64,000 nucleotides of DNA from an uncultured bacterium. GTDB taxonomy: Bacteria; CSSED10-310; CALFER01. This document shows, piece after piece, positions 42,922 through 51,236 of this stretch. The translations under genes were made by a program, and so were the position numbers. Where the stretch lies: contig CALFER010000045.1 in the NCBI GenBank assembly GCA_937951895.1, forward strand, positions 53,044 through 117,043. Reading direction: 5' to 3'. Under the pieces are notes generated by a model. That model saw only the letters and a program-made list of their open reading frames with translations. It ran no database searches and was not told the DNA's origin. Position 1 is the stretch's first letter. Every line of letters starts with the position of its first letter.

Positions 42922-44388
42922 ATGTTGAAGCCTGATTTGGACATCCTGATTGTCGCATCGGAGGCTGCGCCGTTGGCCCGAACGGGTGGTCTTGGCGATG
43001 CAACCCACAATCTCGCAAAATATCTCCGCCAGATCGGGCATAATCCGCAATTGATCATACCATGCTATCGGGGAATTCAACAGCGGTTTCCCTGCGAATG
43101 CATCCGATCGAATATCATGGTACCGATCTCGAATCGGTTCGAACCCGTTTCGATCCATCGAACATTCATCGAGACGGATATCCCTGTTTTTCTGGTTGAA
43201 AAGGCGAATTACTTCGATCGATCGGAACTTTACGGAACGGAAGAGGGGAATTACAGAGATAACTCCGAGCGTTTCATCTTTTTTTCTCGTGCCGTTCCGG
43301 AATTGATCCGTCATATTGGTCTGACACCCGATATCGTGCACTGCCACGACTGGCAAACCGCACTCGTCCCTTTATATATACGGTTGAACCGGGAAACCGT
43401 TCAAGCATTTCAATCCATCCGCACGGTATTCACATTCCATGACCTCTCCTATCAGGGCATTTTCTGGTGTTATGACATGCAGTTCACAGGGTTGAGCTGG
43501 GATTACTTCAGACCGGATCGTCTCGAATTCTTCGGTGATCTGAATCTTCTGAAAGCCGGGATCATTTTTTCAGATGCCCTCACCACTGTCTCCGATGCCT
43601 ATTGCCAGGCTGTTCAGACACAGCAGCACGGGCAAGGCCTGGATGGTCTCCTGCGCGCACGTCAGAATCGATTCTTCGGGATTTCCAACGGGATCGATTG
43701 CGATCGATGGGATCCTGAACGCGACGAGATGATTCAATCCAACTACTCAACGGAAGGTCGGGAGAATAAAAACCGATGCCGCGATCACCTCGCCGAAGTC
43801 TGCCGCTTTTCTGCGCATGATTCCCGCCTTATCGCGGGAGTCATCGGCCGCCTCAATCAACCCAAAGGCATGGATATTCTTGCCCGATCCATTCCCGACA
43901 TTCTCGCCCGAGACCTGAATCTTTGCATCCTCGGGATCGGAGAGACCGGTATTGGAAGACTCATTGAGGAGAGCGCGAGTCGTTTCCCGGGTCGGGTTGC
44001 CTTTTTCAACACAATCGATGAAAGTCTCGCGCACCAGATTCTGGCCGGATCCGATCTGTTTCTCATGCCGTCACGCTTCGACCCGGGCGGGATGAGTCAC
44101 TTACGGGCCATGCGCTATGGAAGTGTTCCCATCGCTCGATCGACATTCGGACTCCGCGATACGATCGAAGATTACGATGACCGAACCCGTCGCGGAACCG
44201 GAGTCCTTTTCGATGAAGCCACGCCGGATGCTTTTTTATCGGCAGTTGACCGTGCGATTCGTCTGTTCCGTGAACCTTCGCATCGCTCGGAATTGATACG
44301 GCAATGCATGACGCGGGACGTGTCCGGTCTTACCACTGCAAAACAGTATGAAGTGATCTACTCGAAACTCCTCTCCGGAGTCTTATGA
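42922..44388 (+). CDS. divergent glycogen/starch synthase-like glycosyltransferase (GT5)
   Basis: This 488-residue protein resembles GlgA: ASEAAPLARTGGLGDATHNL, HCHDWQTALVPLYIR, FTFHDLSYQGIF, GISNGIDCDRWDP and GRLNQPKGMDIL. Several family residues differ: the donor-binding KTGGL is RTGGL, the SRFEPCG region is SRFDPGGMSH (Glu to Asp, Cys to Gly), and the following TGGL is TFGL. So the usual ADP-glucose elongation may be altered. The start preferred is ATG 42922, eight bases after GAGGG; an in-frame ATG at 42901 is possible. It overlaps gspN as ATGA. Confidence 0.8.
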   Translation: MLKPDLDILIVASEAAPLARTGGLGDATHNLAKYLRQIGHNPQLIIPCYRGIQQRFPCECIRSNIMVPISNRFEPVSIHRTFIETDIPVFLVEKANYFDRSELYGTEEGNYRDNSERFIFFSRAVPELIRHIGLTPDIVHCHDWQTALVPLYIRLNRETVQAFQSIRTVFTFHDLSYQGIFWCYDMQFTGLSWDYFRPDRLEFFGDLNLLKAGIIFSDALTTVSDAYCQAVQTQQHGQGLDGLLRARQNRFFGISNGIDCDRWDPERDEMIQSNYSTEGRENKNRCRDHLAEVCRFSAHDSRLIAGVIGRLNQPKGMDILARSIPDILARDLNLCILGIGETGIGRLIEESASRFPGRVAFFNTIDESLAHQILAGSDLFLMPSRFDPGGMSHLRAMRYGSVPIARSTFGLRDTIEDYDDRTRRGTGVLFDEATPDAFLSAVDRAIRLFREPSHRSELIRQCMTRDVSGLTTAKQYEVIYSKLLSGVL

Positions 44389-45341
44389 CAGAGAAATCCA
44401 CGGAAGTCTCACGAGGGCGTCTGATCCGATCGGCGCGTCGTTTTTTCTTGTTCGCAGTCCTCCCCTACATCCTGCTTCAACTTGGTCTGAACTACTTTCA
44501 TCCAGAGACCCGATTTATCGACCGGTTGTTTGAACGAATCCGGAATGAATCCGGTTTGAAAATTGAATACAATCACCTCCGATTCACTCGCACCTTCGGG
44601 ATTGAATTCGAGAATCTGACGGTCACGCAGACCGGACAAGTCGGATTTGAAGTTCAAGGGCGTGAGATTCATCTGCCTGAGATGAGGATTCTGACAGCGG
44701 ACACGCTGTTTGTCCGGACATGCTTCTCCTCGCTCCTGCGACTCCGGGCCGGTCTGTTTTTCAAAGCCGTCCTCTACAGCGGCTCGGCTGAAGGTATCTT
44801 CGAAGCACCTTTTTCCGGAAACGGTGAGTCGTCAGTCGATATGTCCTGGCAGGATGTCGACTTGACTGTTCTGGCGAGTGAGTATCCCGATCTCCCGATA
44901 TCAAGCGGACGACTGAGTGGCGACATGGATCTCGACATGAAACCGGAGTTGGGGTTTTCCGGATTCAGGGGACCTGTCCATTTTTCATTGCGCGACGCGA
45001 CCATCAGGATGCCGCAGAAAACCGGAGACATGCTGAATTTTCATGATATACATGCCATCGACGCGGGTATTCGTGCCGAACTGGATGTCATTCATGTCGA
45101 GTTTCTTACGGTGAGAGGTGCGAGTGGCACGATGCGTATCACGGGGCTGATTCAACCGAACCCACTTCCGGACAACACATATCTCGATCTGAATATCAAG
45201 ATTTTCGCGCACAAAGCTGATGAGCAGCCGAATGAGAATCAATATCTTCCCGTCACGATCAAAGGACCTGTATCGCGGCCTTCCGTCGAGTTTCTTGGAA
45301 TTTCGCTATACAGGGATGGCGAGCTGAAATCGCCTTTTTAA
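44385..45341 (+). CDS. gspN: type II secretion GspN-like/AsmA-like protein
   Basis: This 318-residue protein has an N-terminal membrane anchor (FFLFAVLPYILLQLGLNYF) and a long beta-rich periplasmic part with AsmA-like strand pairs (LRFTRTFGIEFENLTVTQ, SGRLSGDMDLDMKPE, ASGTMRITGLIQ). The size and pattern match the GspN family of type II secretion and related lipid-transport proteins. No other gsp gene is in the window. It is coupled to the GlgA-like gene, which is an unusual neighbour. The gsp name is a family label, not proof of a secretion role. Confidence 0.7.
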   Translation: MTEKSTEVSRGRLIRSARRFFLFAVLPYILLQLGLNYFHPETRFIDRLFERIRNESGLKIEYNHLRFTRTFGIEFENLTVTQTGQVGFEVQGREIHLPEMRILTADTLFVRTCFSSLLRLRAGLFFKAVLYSGSAEGIFEAPFSGNGESSVDMSWQDVDLTVLASEYPDLPISSGRLSGDMDLDMKPELGFSGFRGPVHFSLRDATIRMPQKTGDMLNFHDIHAIDAGIRAELDVIHVEFLTVRGASGTMRITGLIQPNPLPDNTYLDLNIKIFAHKADEQPNENQYLPVTIKGPVSRPSVEFLGISLYRDGELKSPF

Positions 45342-45357
45342 GATTCACGAACGGATT

Positions 45358-46323
45358 TCACAACGGGTTTGCAGCGATGTTTCTCCGGATGCAATCCGAA
45401 ACTTGCTGACACAAATCAAGAGCCTTCAGCGCCTGTTCACCGGGGACAGGAGGATTTGTCTGATCACGAACGGATTGCGTAAAGGCGCGCAATTCCGAAA
45501 CAAGCGGCTCGATCCGTTCGATCGTGAAAGGCACAGGCTGGATGGATGACATCGGATCCGAATCCAGCGTTCCTTCCAGCTTCCGATACCCGCTGACCTG
45601 CTGGTTGAGGCAATCGATCGAGAGATAAAGACTGGGTTGAAACACGCGAACTTTGCGCGTTGCCTGAAGACTGATTCGACTTGTGGTCAGATTGGCGACA
45701 CATCCGGAGGCGAATTCGATCCGTGTGCTGGCGATATCGATTCGATTGGTCAGCACATTCACTCCGTTTGATCGAATATCCGTCACATCCGATCTGACCC
45801 AATGAAGGATCAGATCGACATCGTGAATCATGAGATCCAGAACGACATCGACGTCGGTCGCGCGGGAAGGGAACGGGCCGAGTCGGTGGACTTCGATGAA
45901 TCGTGGATCAGAAATTAATGACGTTGCCGCAGCCACTGCCGGATTGAAGCGTTCGCTCTGGCCGACCATCAGCACGACCCCTCTTTGCCGGGCGCTCTCG
46001 ATGAGTATTACCCCTTCTTCAATCGTCGCTGTGATTGGTTTTTCGACCAGCACATGAACACCTGCTTCGATGCATTGGCGTGCCACCTCGTAATGCGCAG
46101 TAGTGGGAACAGCCACTGATACCAGGTCGACATCCTGTAAAAAACTTCGGTAATCACGCTCGGCCCGGCAATGGTACTGTTGGGCAATCGTTTGGGCTGA
46201 ACTTTCCGAAAGGTCGGAAACAGCCACAAGTTCAACGTTATCGAGTTGATGGTAGATGCGGGCATGATGGCGGCCGAGATGGCCAACGCCTATCACACCG
46301 GCGCGCAATTTGCCCGTTGTCAT
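45358..46323 (-). CDS. Gfo/Idh/MocA oxidoreductase next to lpxA; candidate GnnA
   Basis: This 321-residue protein has the Rossmann motif AGVIGVGHLGRHHA and the family lysine in VLVEKPITAT, with the substrate-domain His in LMIHDVDLI. Its ATG overlaps the lpxA stop (46320-46323). In Acidithiobacillus a Gfo/Idh protein (GnnA) next to lpxA oxidises UDP-GlcNAc at C3 so that an aminotransferase (GnnB) can make the 2,3-diamino sugar of lipid A. The neighbouring position makes that role attractive, but no aminotransferase gene is in this window and similar neighbours occur without one. It is convergent with gspN. Confidence 0.85.
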   Translation of the reverse strand: MTTGKLRAGVIGVGHLGRHHARIYHQLDNVELVAVSDLSESSAQTIAQQYHCRAERDYRSFLQDVDLVSVAVPTTAHYEVARQCIEAGVHVLVEKPITATIEEGVILIESARQRGVVLMVGQSERFNPAVAAATSLISDPRFIEVHRLGPFPSRATDVDVVLDLMIHDVDLILHWVRSDVTDIRSNGVNVLTNRIDIASTRIEFASGCVANLTTSRISLQATRKVRVFQPSLYLSIDCLNQQVSGYRKLEGTLDSDPMSSIQPVPFTIERIEPLVSELRAFTQSVRDQTNPPVPGEQALKALDLCQQVSDCIRRNIAANPL

Positions 46324-47093
46324 TTCAAGAGGATTCCTCTCTGAGAAGACCCGATGAACTCGAGCATCTGGTCGATTTCCGCAACCCCTCCGAACTCGTT
46401 TCTGATCTTGTCCACGGCTGTCGAAAGATTCAGTTCACTGCTCAGGAGATATCGGACGGCAGTATGGATGGCGTGGCGTTTATCCTGGTCAAAACCTCTC
46501 CGACGAAGCCCGATGGTGTTGATCCCATGCAGTGTACCTCGAGACCCGGCGACCAGGCCGAATGGAATGACATCCTGGGCGACCGCAGTGCCTCCGCCGA
46601 TGAATGCAAAACGTCCGATGTGTACAAACTGATGGATTGCGCACATGCCGCCGATAATCGCATAGTCATCGATTTCGACATGTCCGGCCATATTGACGGC
46701 GTTTGCCAGGATGACTTCATTGCCGACACGGCAGTCATGCGCAATGTGTGCGTAGGCCATCACCATGTTTTTATTGCCCACTCGAGTCACCTGATGGCCC
46801 CCGATCGTTCCTCTGTGGATTGTCGCAAACTCGCGTATGATGTTTTCATCACCAATCTCGAGTTCGGTCGGTTCATCCTGATACTTCAGGTCCTGCGGTG
46901 CTGTTCCCATCACCACATGATGACTGATCCGGTTTCGTGTACCGATGCGTGTCGGCCCCTCAATGACCGTATGATGTCCGATCCGGGTATGATCGCCGAC
47001 GACGACATTCGGACCGATCACTGCATAATGCCCGATTTCGACTCCTTCTCCGAGAATCGCTTTGCTGTCCACAATCGCTGTAGGAGAAATCAT
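46320..47093 (-). CDS. lpxA: UDP-GlcNAc (or UDP-GlcNAc3N) acyltransferase LpxA
   Basis: This 257-residue enzyme starts the lipid A pathway by acylating UDP-GlcNAc or its 3-amino analogue. The left-handed beta-helix hexapeptide repeats run through residues 1-190 (IVDSKAILGEGVEIGHYAVI onward). The catalytic His lies in AYAHIAHDC, and AIHQFVHIG is a second conserved block. The C-terminal helical domain holds GLRRRGFDQDK. Start and end overlap the lpxD stop and the oxidoreductase start by four bases each, so lpxD, lpxA and the oxidoreductase are translationally coupled. Confidence 0.96.
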   Translation of the reverse strand: MISPTAIVDSKAILGEGVEIGHYAVIGPNVVVGDHTRIGHHTVIEGPTRIGTRNRISHHVVMGTAPQDLKYQDEPTELEIGDENIIREFATIHRGTIGGHQVTRVGNKNMVMAYAHIAHDCRVGNEVILANAVNMAGHVEIDDYAIIGGMCAIHQFVHIGRFAFIGGGTAVAQDVIPFGLVAGSRGTLHGINTIGLRRRGFDQDKRHAIHTAVRYLLSSELNLSTAVDKIRNEFGGVAEIDQMLEFIGSSQRGILLK

Positions 47094-48160
47094 GAATTTC
47101 CTCTTTCGTTATTGAGTCGTTCGAGTTCTTCGAGACGTCGGGTCAAGTCTCTTATAGACTCGTACATCTCCTGAGCCCTGCCCAGGATGCTTTGCGTTTT
47201 GAGCCACTCCTTGTGAGGTGCGGGTGGAAATCCGGAGAGGACCGTGCCGGCTTTGACGGATTTCATCACACCGCATCGCGCCGTAATCGTGCAATCATCC
47301 GCGATCTCGATGTGGCCCGCAATTCCGACCTGCCCGGCGACAGTCACCCGGTTTCCGATTCGAGCACTGCCGGAAACTCCAGTCTGTGCCACGATGATGG
47401 TATCCTCACCGATCTGCACATTATGCGCGATCTGAATCAGATTATCGAGTTTGCTCCGCGTTCCGATCACGGTTGTGCCGAGACTCCCCCGATCGATGGT
47501 GCAACCGGCACCGATCTCCACATCATCATGGACAACGACACGTCCGATCTGGGGAATTTTTACGTAATGCGTCCCCTCGCGCGCAAACCCGAATCCATCC
47601 GATCCGATGACGGAGTTTGCATGGATGATGACCCGATGGCCGATCACAACACCGTGGTAAATCGATACATTGGGATACAGAATGGATCCAGAACCGATCT
47701 GGACTCCTTCTCCCAGGACCACACCAGGGAACAATGCGGTGCCCTTTCCGATCCGAACACCGTTCCCGATACTGACATTCGAGGCAATGCGAACGTCTTC
47801 ATCGATGCAACAATCCGAACCGATGACGGCTGAAGAATGAATACCGACAGGCGGAAGGAGTGGTCGATCAAAGAGTGCGAGTGCGCGAGTCATCGCGAGA
47901 TAGGGCTCGGGGGTCAGAAGAATGGCAAACGGCGCGTTGGGGATCACATCCGCCATGATGACGATGCCGGCGCGCGTTTTATCAAGGAGGTGACGATATT
48001 TGGGATTGGCGAGAAAGGAGACATCTTCCGGACCGGCCTGCTCGAGCGTTGCGAGATGGCCAATCCGGGGCAGTTCGCTGCGCACGCCGGACGGAATCAA
48101 CTGAGCGCCGATCAGATCCGCCAGCTGCTGAGGAGTCAACGCGGTGCTGGGTTCGGCCAT
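47090..48160 (-). CDS. lpxD: UDP-3-O-acylglucosamine N-acyltransferase LpxD
   Basis: This 356-residue enzyme adds the second acyl chain in lipid A synthesis. It has the N-terminal uridine-binding domain (about 1-100, with EDVSFLANPKY), a hexapeptide beta-helix, and a C-terminal helix with a coiled tendency (DLTRRLEELERL). The catalytic His region is NLIQIAHNVQIG and the upstream block IGSDGFGF is typical. It is nine bases after the skp stop and overlaps lpxA by ATGA. Confidence 0.96.
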   Translation of the reverse strand: MAEPSTALTPQQLADLIGAQLIPSGVRSELPRIGHLATLEQAGPEDVSFLANPKYRHLLDKTRAGIVIMADVIPNAPFAILLTPEPYLAMTRALALFDRPLLPPVGIHSSAVIGSDCCIDEDVRIASNVSIGNGVRIGKGTALFPGVVLGEGVQIGSGSILYPNVSIYHGVVIGHRVIIHANSVIGSDGFGFAREGTHYVKIPQIGRVVVHDDVEIGAGCTIDRGSLGTTVIGTRSKLDNLIQIAHNVQIGEDTIIVAQTGVSGSARIGNRVTVAGQVGIAGHIEIADDCTITARCGVMKSVKAGTVLSGFPPAPHKEWLKTQSILGRAQEMYESIRDLTRRLEELERLNNERGNS

Positions 48161-48168
48161 GGGTTCCG

Positions 48169-48696
48169 CTACTTGGCGGTTTTATCGTAGATTTCGATGA
48201 TTTTATCTGTCACGTCCAGGGCATCATCGCTGTACAGAATCGCACTCCCCATTTTTCCGAGTATCAACGTGAACCCCTGATCCTTTCCATACTTCTGGAT
48301 GATTTCCATGACGTCTTTATCGATCTTCTCCAGATAGGCTTTTTCTTTGGCACCAAGGTCGGCATCGGCATCTTCGAGCATGCGTTTGAATTCTTTCTTG
48401 GCCGCCGTCAACTCTTCTTCTTTGGCCCGTTTGGCATCTTCAGAGAGCGTCAGATACTGTTTTCTCAACTCTTCTTCGCTCTTATCGATCGCTGCCTTCT
48501 TGGCTTCCACTTCCTTTTTCTTCTCATCCTGAAGGTTCTTCAGTTTTGCATAGGCATCCTTGCCTGTTTTGGATTCTTCAATAATCCTCTGCGCATTGAC
48601 AAAACCGATCTTGAGTGTATCGGCACACCGGGCGGCCGGAAGAATAACCAAGGCGGTGATGATCAAAATGCTCAGAGCCCAACCTGCTTTTTTCAT
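48169..48696 (-). CDS. skp: Skp/OmpH-family periplasmic chaperone
   Basis: This 175-residue protein has a signal peptide ending near ARCADT, then IGFVNAQRIIEES, a long charged coiled coil (about residues 50-130), and a C-terminal strand and helix block (FTLILGKMGSAILYSDDALDVTDKI, here split as FTLILGKMG and ILYSDDALDV). It would hold unfolded outer-membrane proteins on the way to the Bam complex. It lies between bamA and lpxD, the arrangement common in many diderm bacteria. Confidence 0.93.
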   Translation of the reverse strand: MKKAGWALSILIITALVILPAARCADTLKIGFVNAQRIIEESKTGKDAYAKLKNLQDEKKKEVEAKKAAIDKSEEELRKQYLTLSEDAKRAKEEELTAAKKEFKRMLEDADADLGAKEKAYLEKIDKDVMEIIQKYGKDQGFTLILGKMGSAILYSDDALDVTDKIIEIYDKTAK

Positions 48697-48728
48697 GCTT
48701 GTCTCCTTGAATAGTCCATGATGCGTTC

Positions 48729-51128
48729 CTATAGAACGGTTCCCATAGTGAATTGAAAGTCATTTCGATCCTCGTCTTTGTATGGATCGAGATTGTAACC
48801 CCAGATGAATCTGAGCGGAATCCAGAATCCTGGGACAAAAAATCTCAATTCAACCCCAACGCTGGGTCGAAGCGACCGCAGTTCGTAGGAGTCCATTGAA
48901 GCGTATGCATCGCCCGCATCCGCGAACAAAACGGTTTTGAAGGGGCCGGCAATCGGAATCTGCAATTCGGAAGAGAACAGAAGGGATTTGTTCCCGCCCA
49001 GATTCGATCCATTGATATCCCAAGGACCGACAGACCGTTCCCGGAAGCCCCGCATCGATTGTGGACCGCCAAGAAAGAATCGTTCATAGAACGGCAGTTC
49101 CGCGCCCCCGAAACTATCGGCATAATGAATTTCGCCGCGGAGCGACCAGACGATGTTTCTCGGTAATTCATAATAGTACGACCATTCCAGCCCGGTCTTG
49201 TAAAATTTGTTGTCTCCCTGCAGTATGCCGCCGGCGTACTCGAAGTACAGTTGTGTATACGTCCCGCGACTCGGATCCCTCCTCGTGTTCAGCGTATCCC
49301 TGATCCAGGTTGATGTGATACTCGATGTGATCTGATTACCGGCGAGATCCTGAATTTCCTCGTCGGCATCATCGTCGATATCGAAGACGCGGTTGATTTC
49401 CCATTTGTACCCGAGTCTCGTCGAGATCGAATGTCCGAGGCTTTTCCCGGTTGTGATACTGCTACCGATCGTTTTTCTCTTGGAATATTCAAAATCCCGA
49501 ATCGTATTCCAGATCGACGCTGCGCCATAATAGGGACGATCGAAAATCCAATCATCCGAGAATGACAGCTGAAAAGTCTGACGTCTCTTCCCGGACGTGA
49601 AACTGAAGCTGAAATCCTGACCACGCCCGAACAGGTTATGTTCCGACAGGCCGAGAGTGCCATAGAGGCCTTCATACCCGGAATAGCCTCCTGCCAGTTG
49701 AATTTCGGTTTGTTTGGTATCATTGAGGGAGATCGTCACATCGACCTTGGATGCATCGACCTGTGGTTGAACCTCGGGCTTCACATCTTCGATGTATCCG
49801 AGATACTGAATGCGGGAGATGGCTTGTTTGAGCAGAGCCGTGTTCAGGATTTCACCTTCGGCGAGCAGAACATTTCTGCGCAGAACGCGATCACGAGTCC
49901 TCAGGTTTCCTCTGAATTCGAGTCTGTGGAGGAACGCCTGCGTCCCTTCCGAAACAGTAAAACAAAGATCCACGGTATGTGTGTCTTCATGGATCGTTTT
50001 TACCGGGTCGATCATTGTATATATATAACCGCGCGCACCATACAGTTCGCTCAACTGCGTGATCGCTTCCTGTTCAATGGCATACGAATAAGTCTGGCCG
50101 GATTCAACGCGTGGTCCCGCTTTGAAGAAGGCGGATCCGCCCAGAAATTTCTGGTATTTTTCCAGACGGGTTGCCTTGACAACACTCAGGATTACTTCCG
50201 GTTTGAATATGCTTTCATCAGCCGCTTTTGCAGTGATTTCACCCAGGGTATAGACATCGCCTTCGACGATCGGGATCGTGATCGAAACGGTAATCCTGGG
50301 CTTTTTGCCGGAATCTGACAATGAGATATCGGGTTTATTGACAACAATTTTCGGTTCGCCGACAGAGATCCTTAAAAAGCCATGATTCTTGTAGTACTCC
50401 TCAACCTTTTTCAAATCATCGCGCAACAAGTCTTCCTTGAATTTGCCGCCGCTGGTCAGCCAGGACATCCACCAATGCTCTCGATTCTCCTTGAGTTGCG
50501 CTTTCAAACCGAACAATCTGTTCCCATCGTCGATTTTCGAGTTGCCGGTAAAATTGATCTGTTCGATGCGGACTTTCGTCCCCTCGTCGACAGCCAGGAT
50601 CAGAGATGCGGATCCTGAGCCTGCTGGAGTGAGTCGTGGTGTTACAAAGGCGTAGTTATAGCCTTTTTCAAGGTATTTCGCGATGATCTTGTTACAGGAT
50701 TCCTGAATCCTGGATGGATCGTACCGTTTGCCCTTTTCAACCGTGATTTCATCATTGAGCGTATTGACCTGGATTTTTTTCGCTCCGGTTATGAGGACTT
50801 CATTGATGATGAGACGTTCCTTGACTGTATAAATCAAGCGGATCCGATCTCTCGAAATCTCTCCGGTGACCCGAATATCGTCGAAGAACCCGGTCCGATA
50901 CAACGCCTTGATATCACGACGGATCTGGCTCTGATCAACAGGCTCGCCGACTTGCGAACGGATCGAGTAGCGAATCGTGGATTCCTCGATCGTTTCATTC
51001 CCTGCGACATCGATGGACGAAACAACCGGCAAATACTCGGTTGCTCGCAGAGGCGTACGAATCAACGGCAGGAGCAGTGCGACAATAATCAGCAGTCGGT
51101 TCAGATGTCTATTTCGCGGAGTGATCAC
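48729..51128 (-). CDS. bamA: outer-membrane assembly factor BamA
   Basis: This 799-residue protein has a signal peptide (about 1-29), five POTRA repeats (about 30-440, e.g. DIKALYRTGFFDDIRV, NEVLITGAKKIQVNTL, RIQYLGYIEDVKPEV) and an Omp85 barrel. The lid-loop motif region reads SMRGFRERSVGP. The start is a GTG. The protein ends in FQFTMGTVL, so its last residue is Leu rather than the usual aromatic. It inserts beta-barrel proteins into the outer membrane. A promoter-like pair precedes it, so bamA, skp, lpxD, lpxA and the oxidoreductase probably make one operon. Confidence 0.95.
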   Translation of the reverse strand: MITPRNRHLNRLLIIVALLLPLIRTPLRATEYLPVVSSIDVAGNETIEESTIRYSIRSQVGEPVDQSQIRRDIKALYRTGFFDDIRVTGEISRDRIRLIYTVKERLIINEVLITGAKKIQVNTLNDEITVEKGKRYDPSRIQESCNKIIAKYLEKGYNYAFVTPRLTPAGSGSASLILAVDEGTKVRIEQINFTGNSKIDDGNRLFGLKAQLKENREHWWMSWLTSGGKFKEDLLRDDLKKVEEYYKNHGFLRISVGEPKIVVNKPDISLSDSGKKPRITVSITIPIVEGDVYTLGEITAKAADESIFKPEVILSVVKATRLEKYQKFLGGSAFFKAGPRVESGQTYSYAIEQEAITQLSELYGARGYIYTMIDPVKTIHEDTHTVDLCFTVSEGTQAFLHRLEFRGNLRTRDRVLRRNVLLAEGEILNTALLKQAISRIQYLGYIEDVKPEVQPQVDASKVDVTISLNDTKQTEIQLAGGYSGYEGLYGTLGLSEHNLFGRGQDFSFSFTSGKRRQTFQLSFSDDWIFDRPYYGAASIWNTIRDFEYSKRKTIGSSITTGKSLGHSISTRLGYKWEINRVFDIDDDADEEIQDLAGNQITSSITSTWIRDTLNTRRDPSRGTYTQLYFEYAGGILQGDNKFYKTGLEWSYYYELPRNIVWSLRGEIHYADSFGGAELPFYERFFLGGPQSMRGFRERSVGPWDINGSNLGGNKSLLFSSELQIPIAGPFKTVLFADAGDAYASMDSYELRSLRPSVGVELRFFVPGFWIPLRFIWGYNLDPYKDEDRNDFQFTMGTVL

Positions 51129-51177
51129 AAAGCTGACCCAGGGTTATGAAAGGGAACGTTCGACATACGAAGCCATC

Positions 51178-51206
51178 AGTCTAAGTTGTCGATTTGGAGG
51201 CGTCAA
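51178..51206 (-). promoter_or_regulatory. putative promoter of the bamA-skp-lpxD-lpxA operon
   Basis: On the minus strand TTGACG (51201-51206) and TAGACT (51178-51183) are 17 bases apart, 50 bases before the GTG start of bamA and just beyond the clpC stop. Matches are five of six and four of six. Confidence 0.5.
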
Positions 51207-51236
51207 GTCTCAATTGCGAGTTTCTTGTCATAGGCA

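Noticed and set aside
46317..47174. 285-codon plus-strand open frame
   Set aside because: It is antisense to lpxA and lpxD, which carry catalytic motifs and coupled starts; the translation has no recognisable features.
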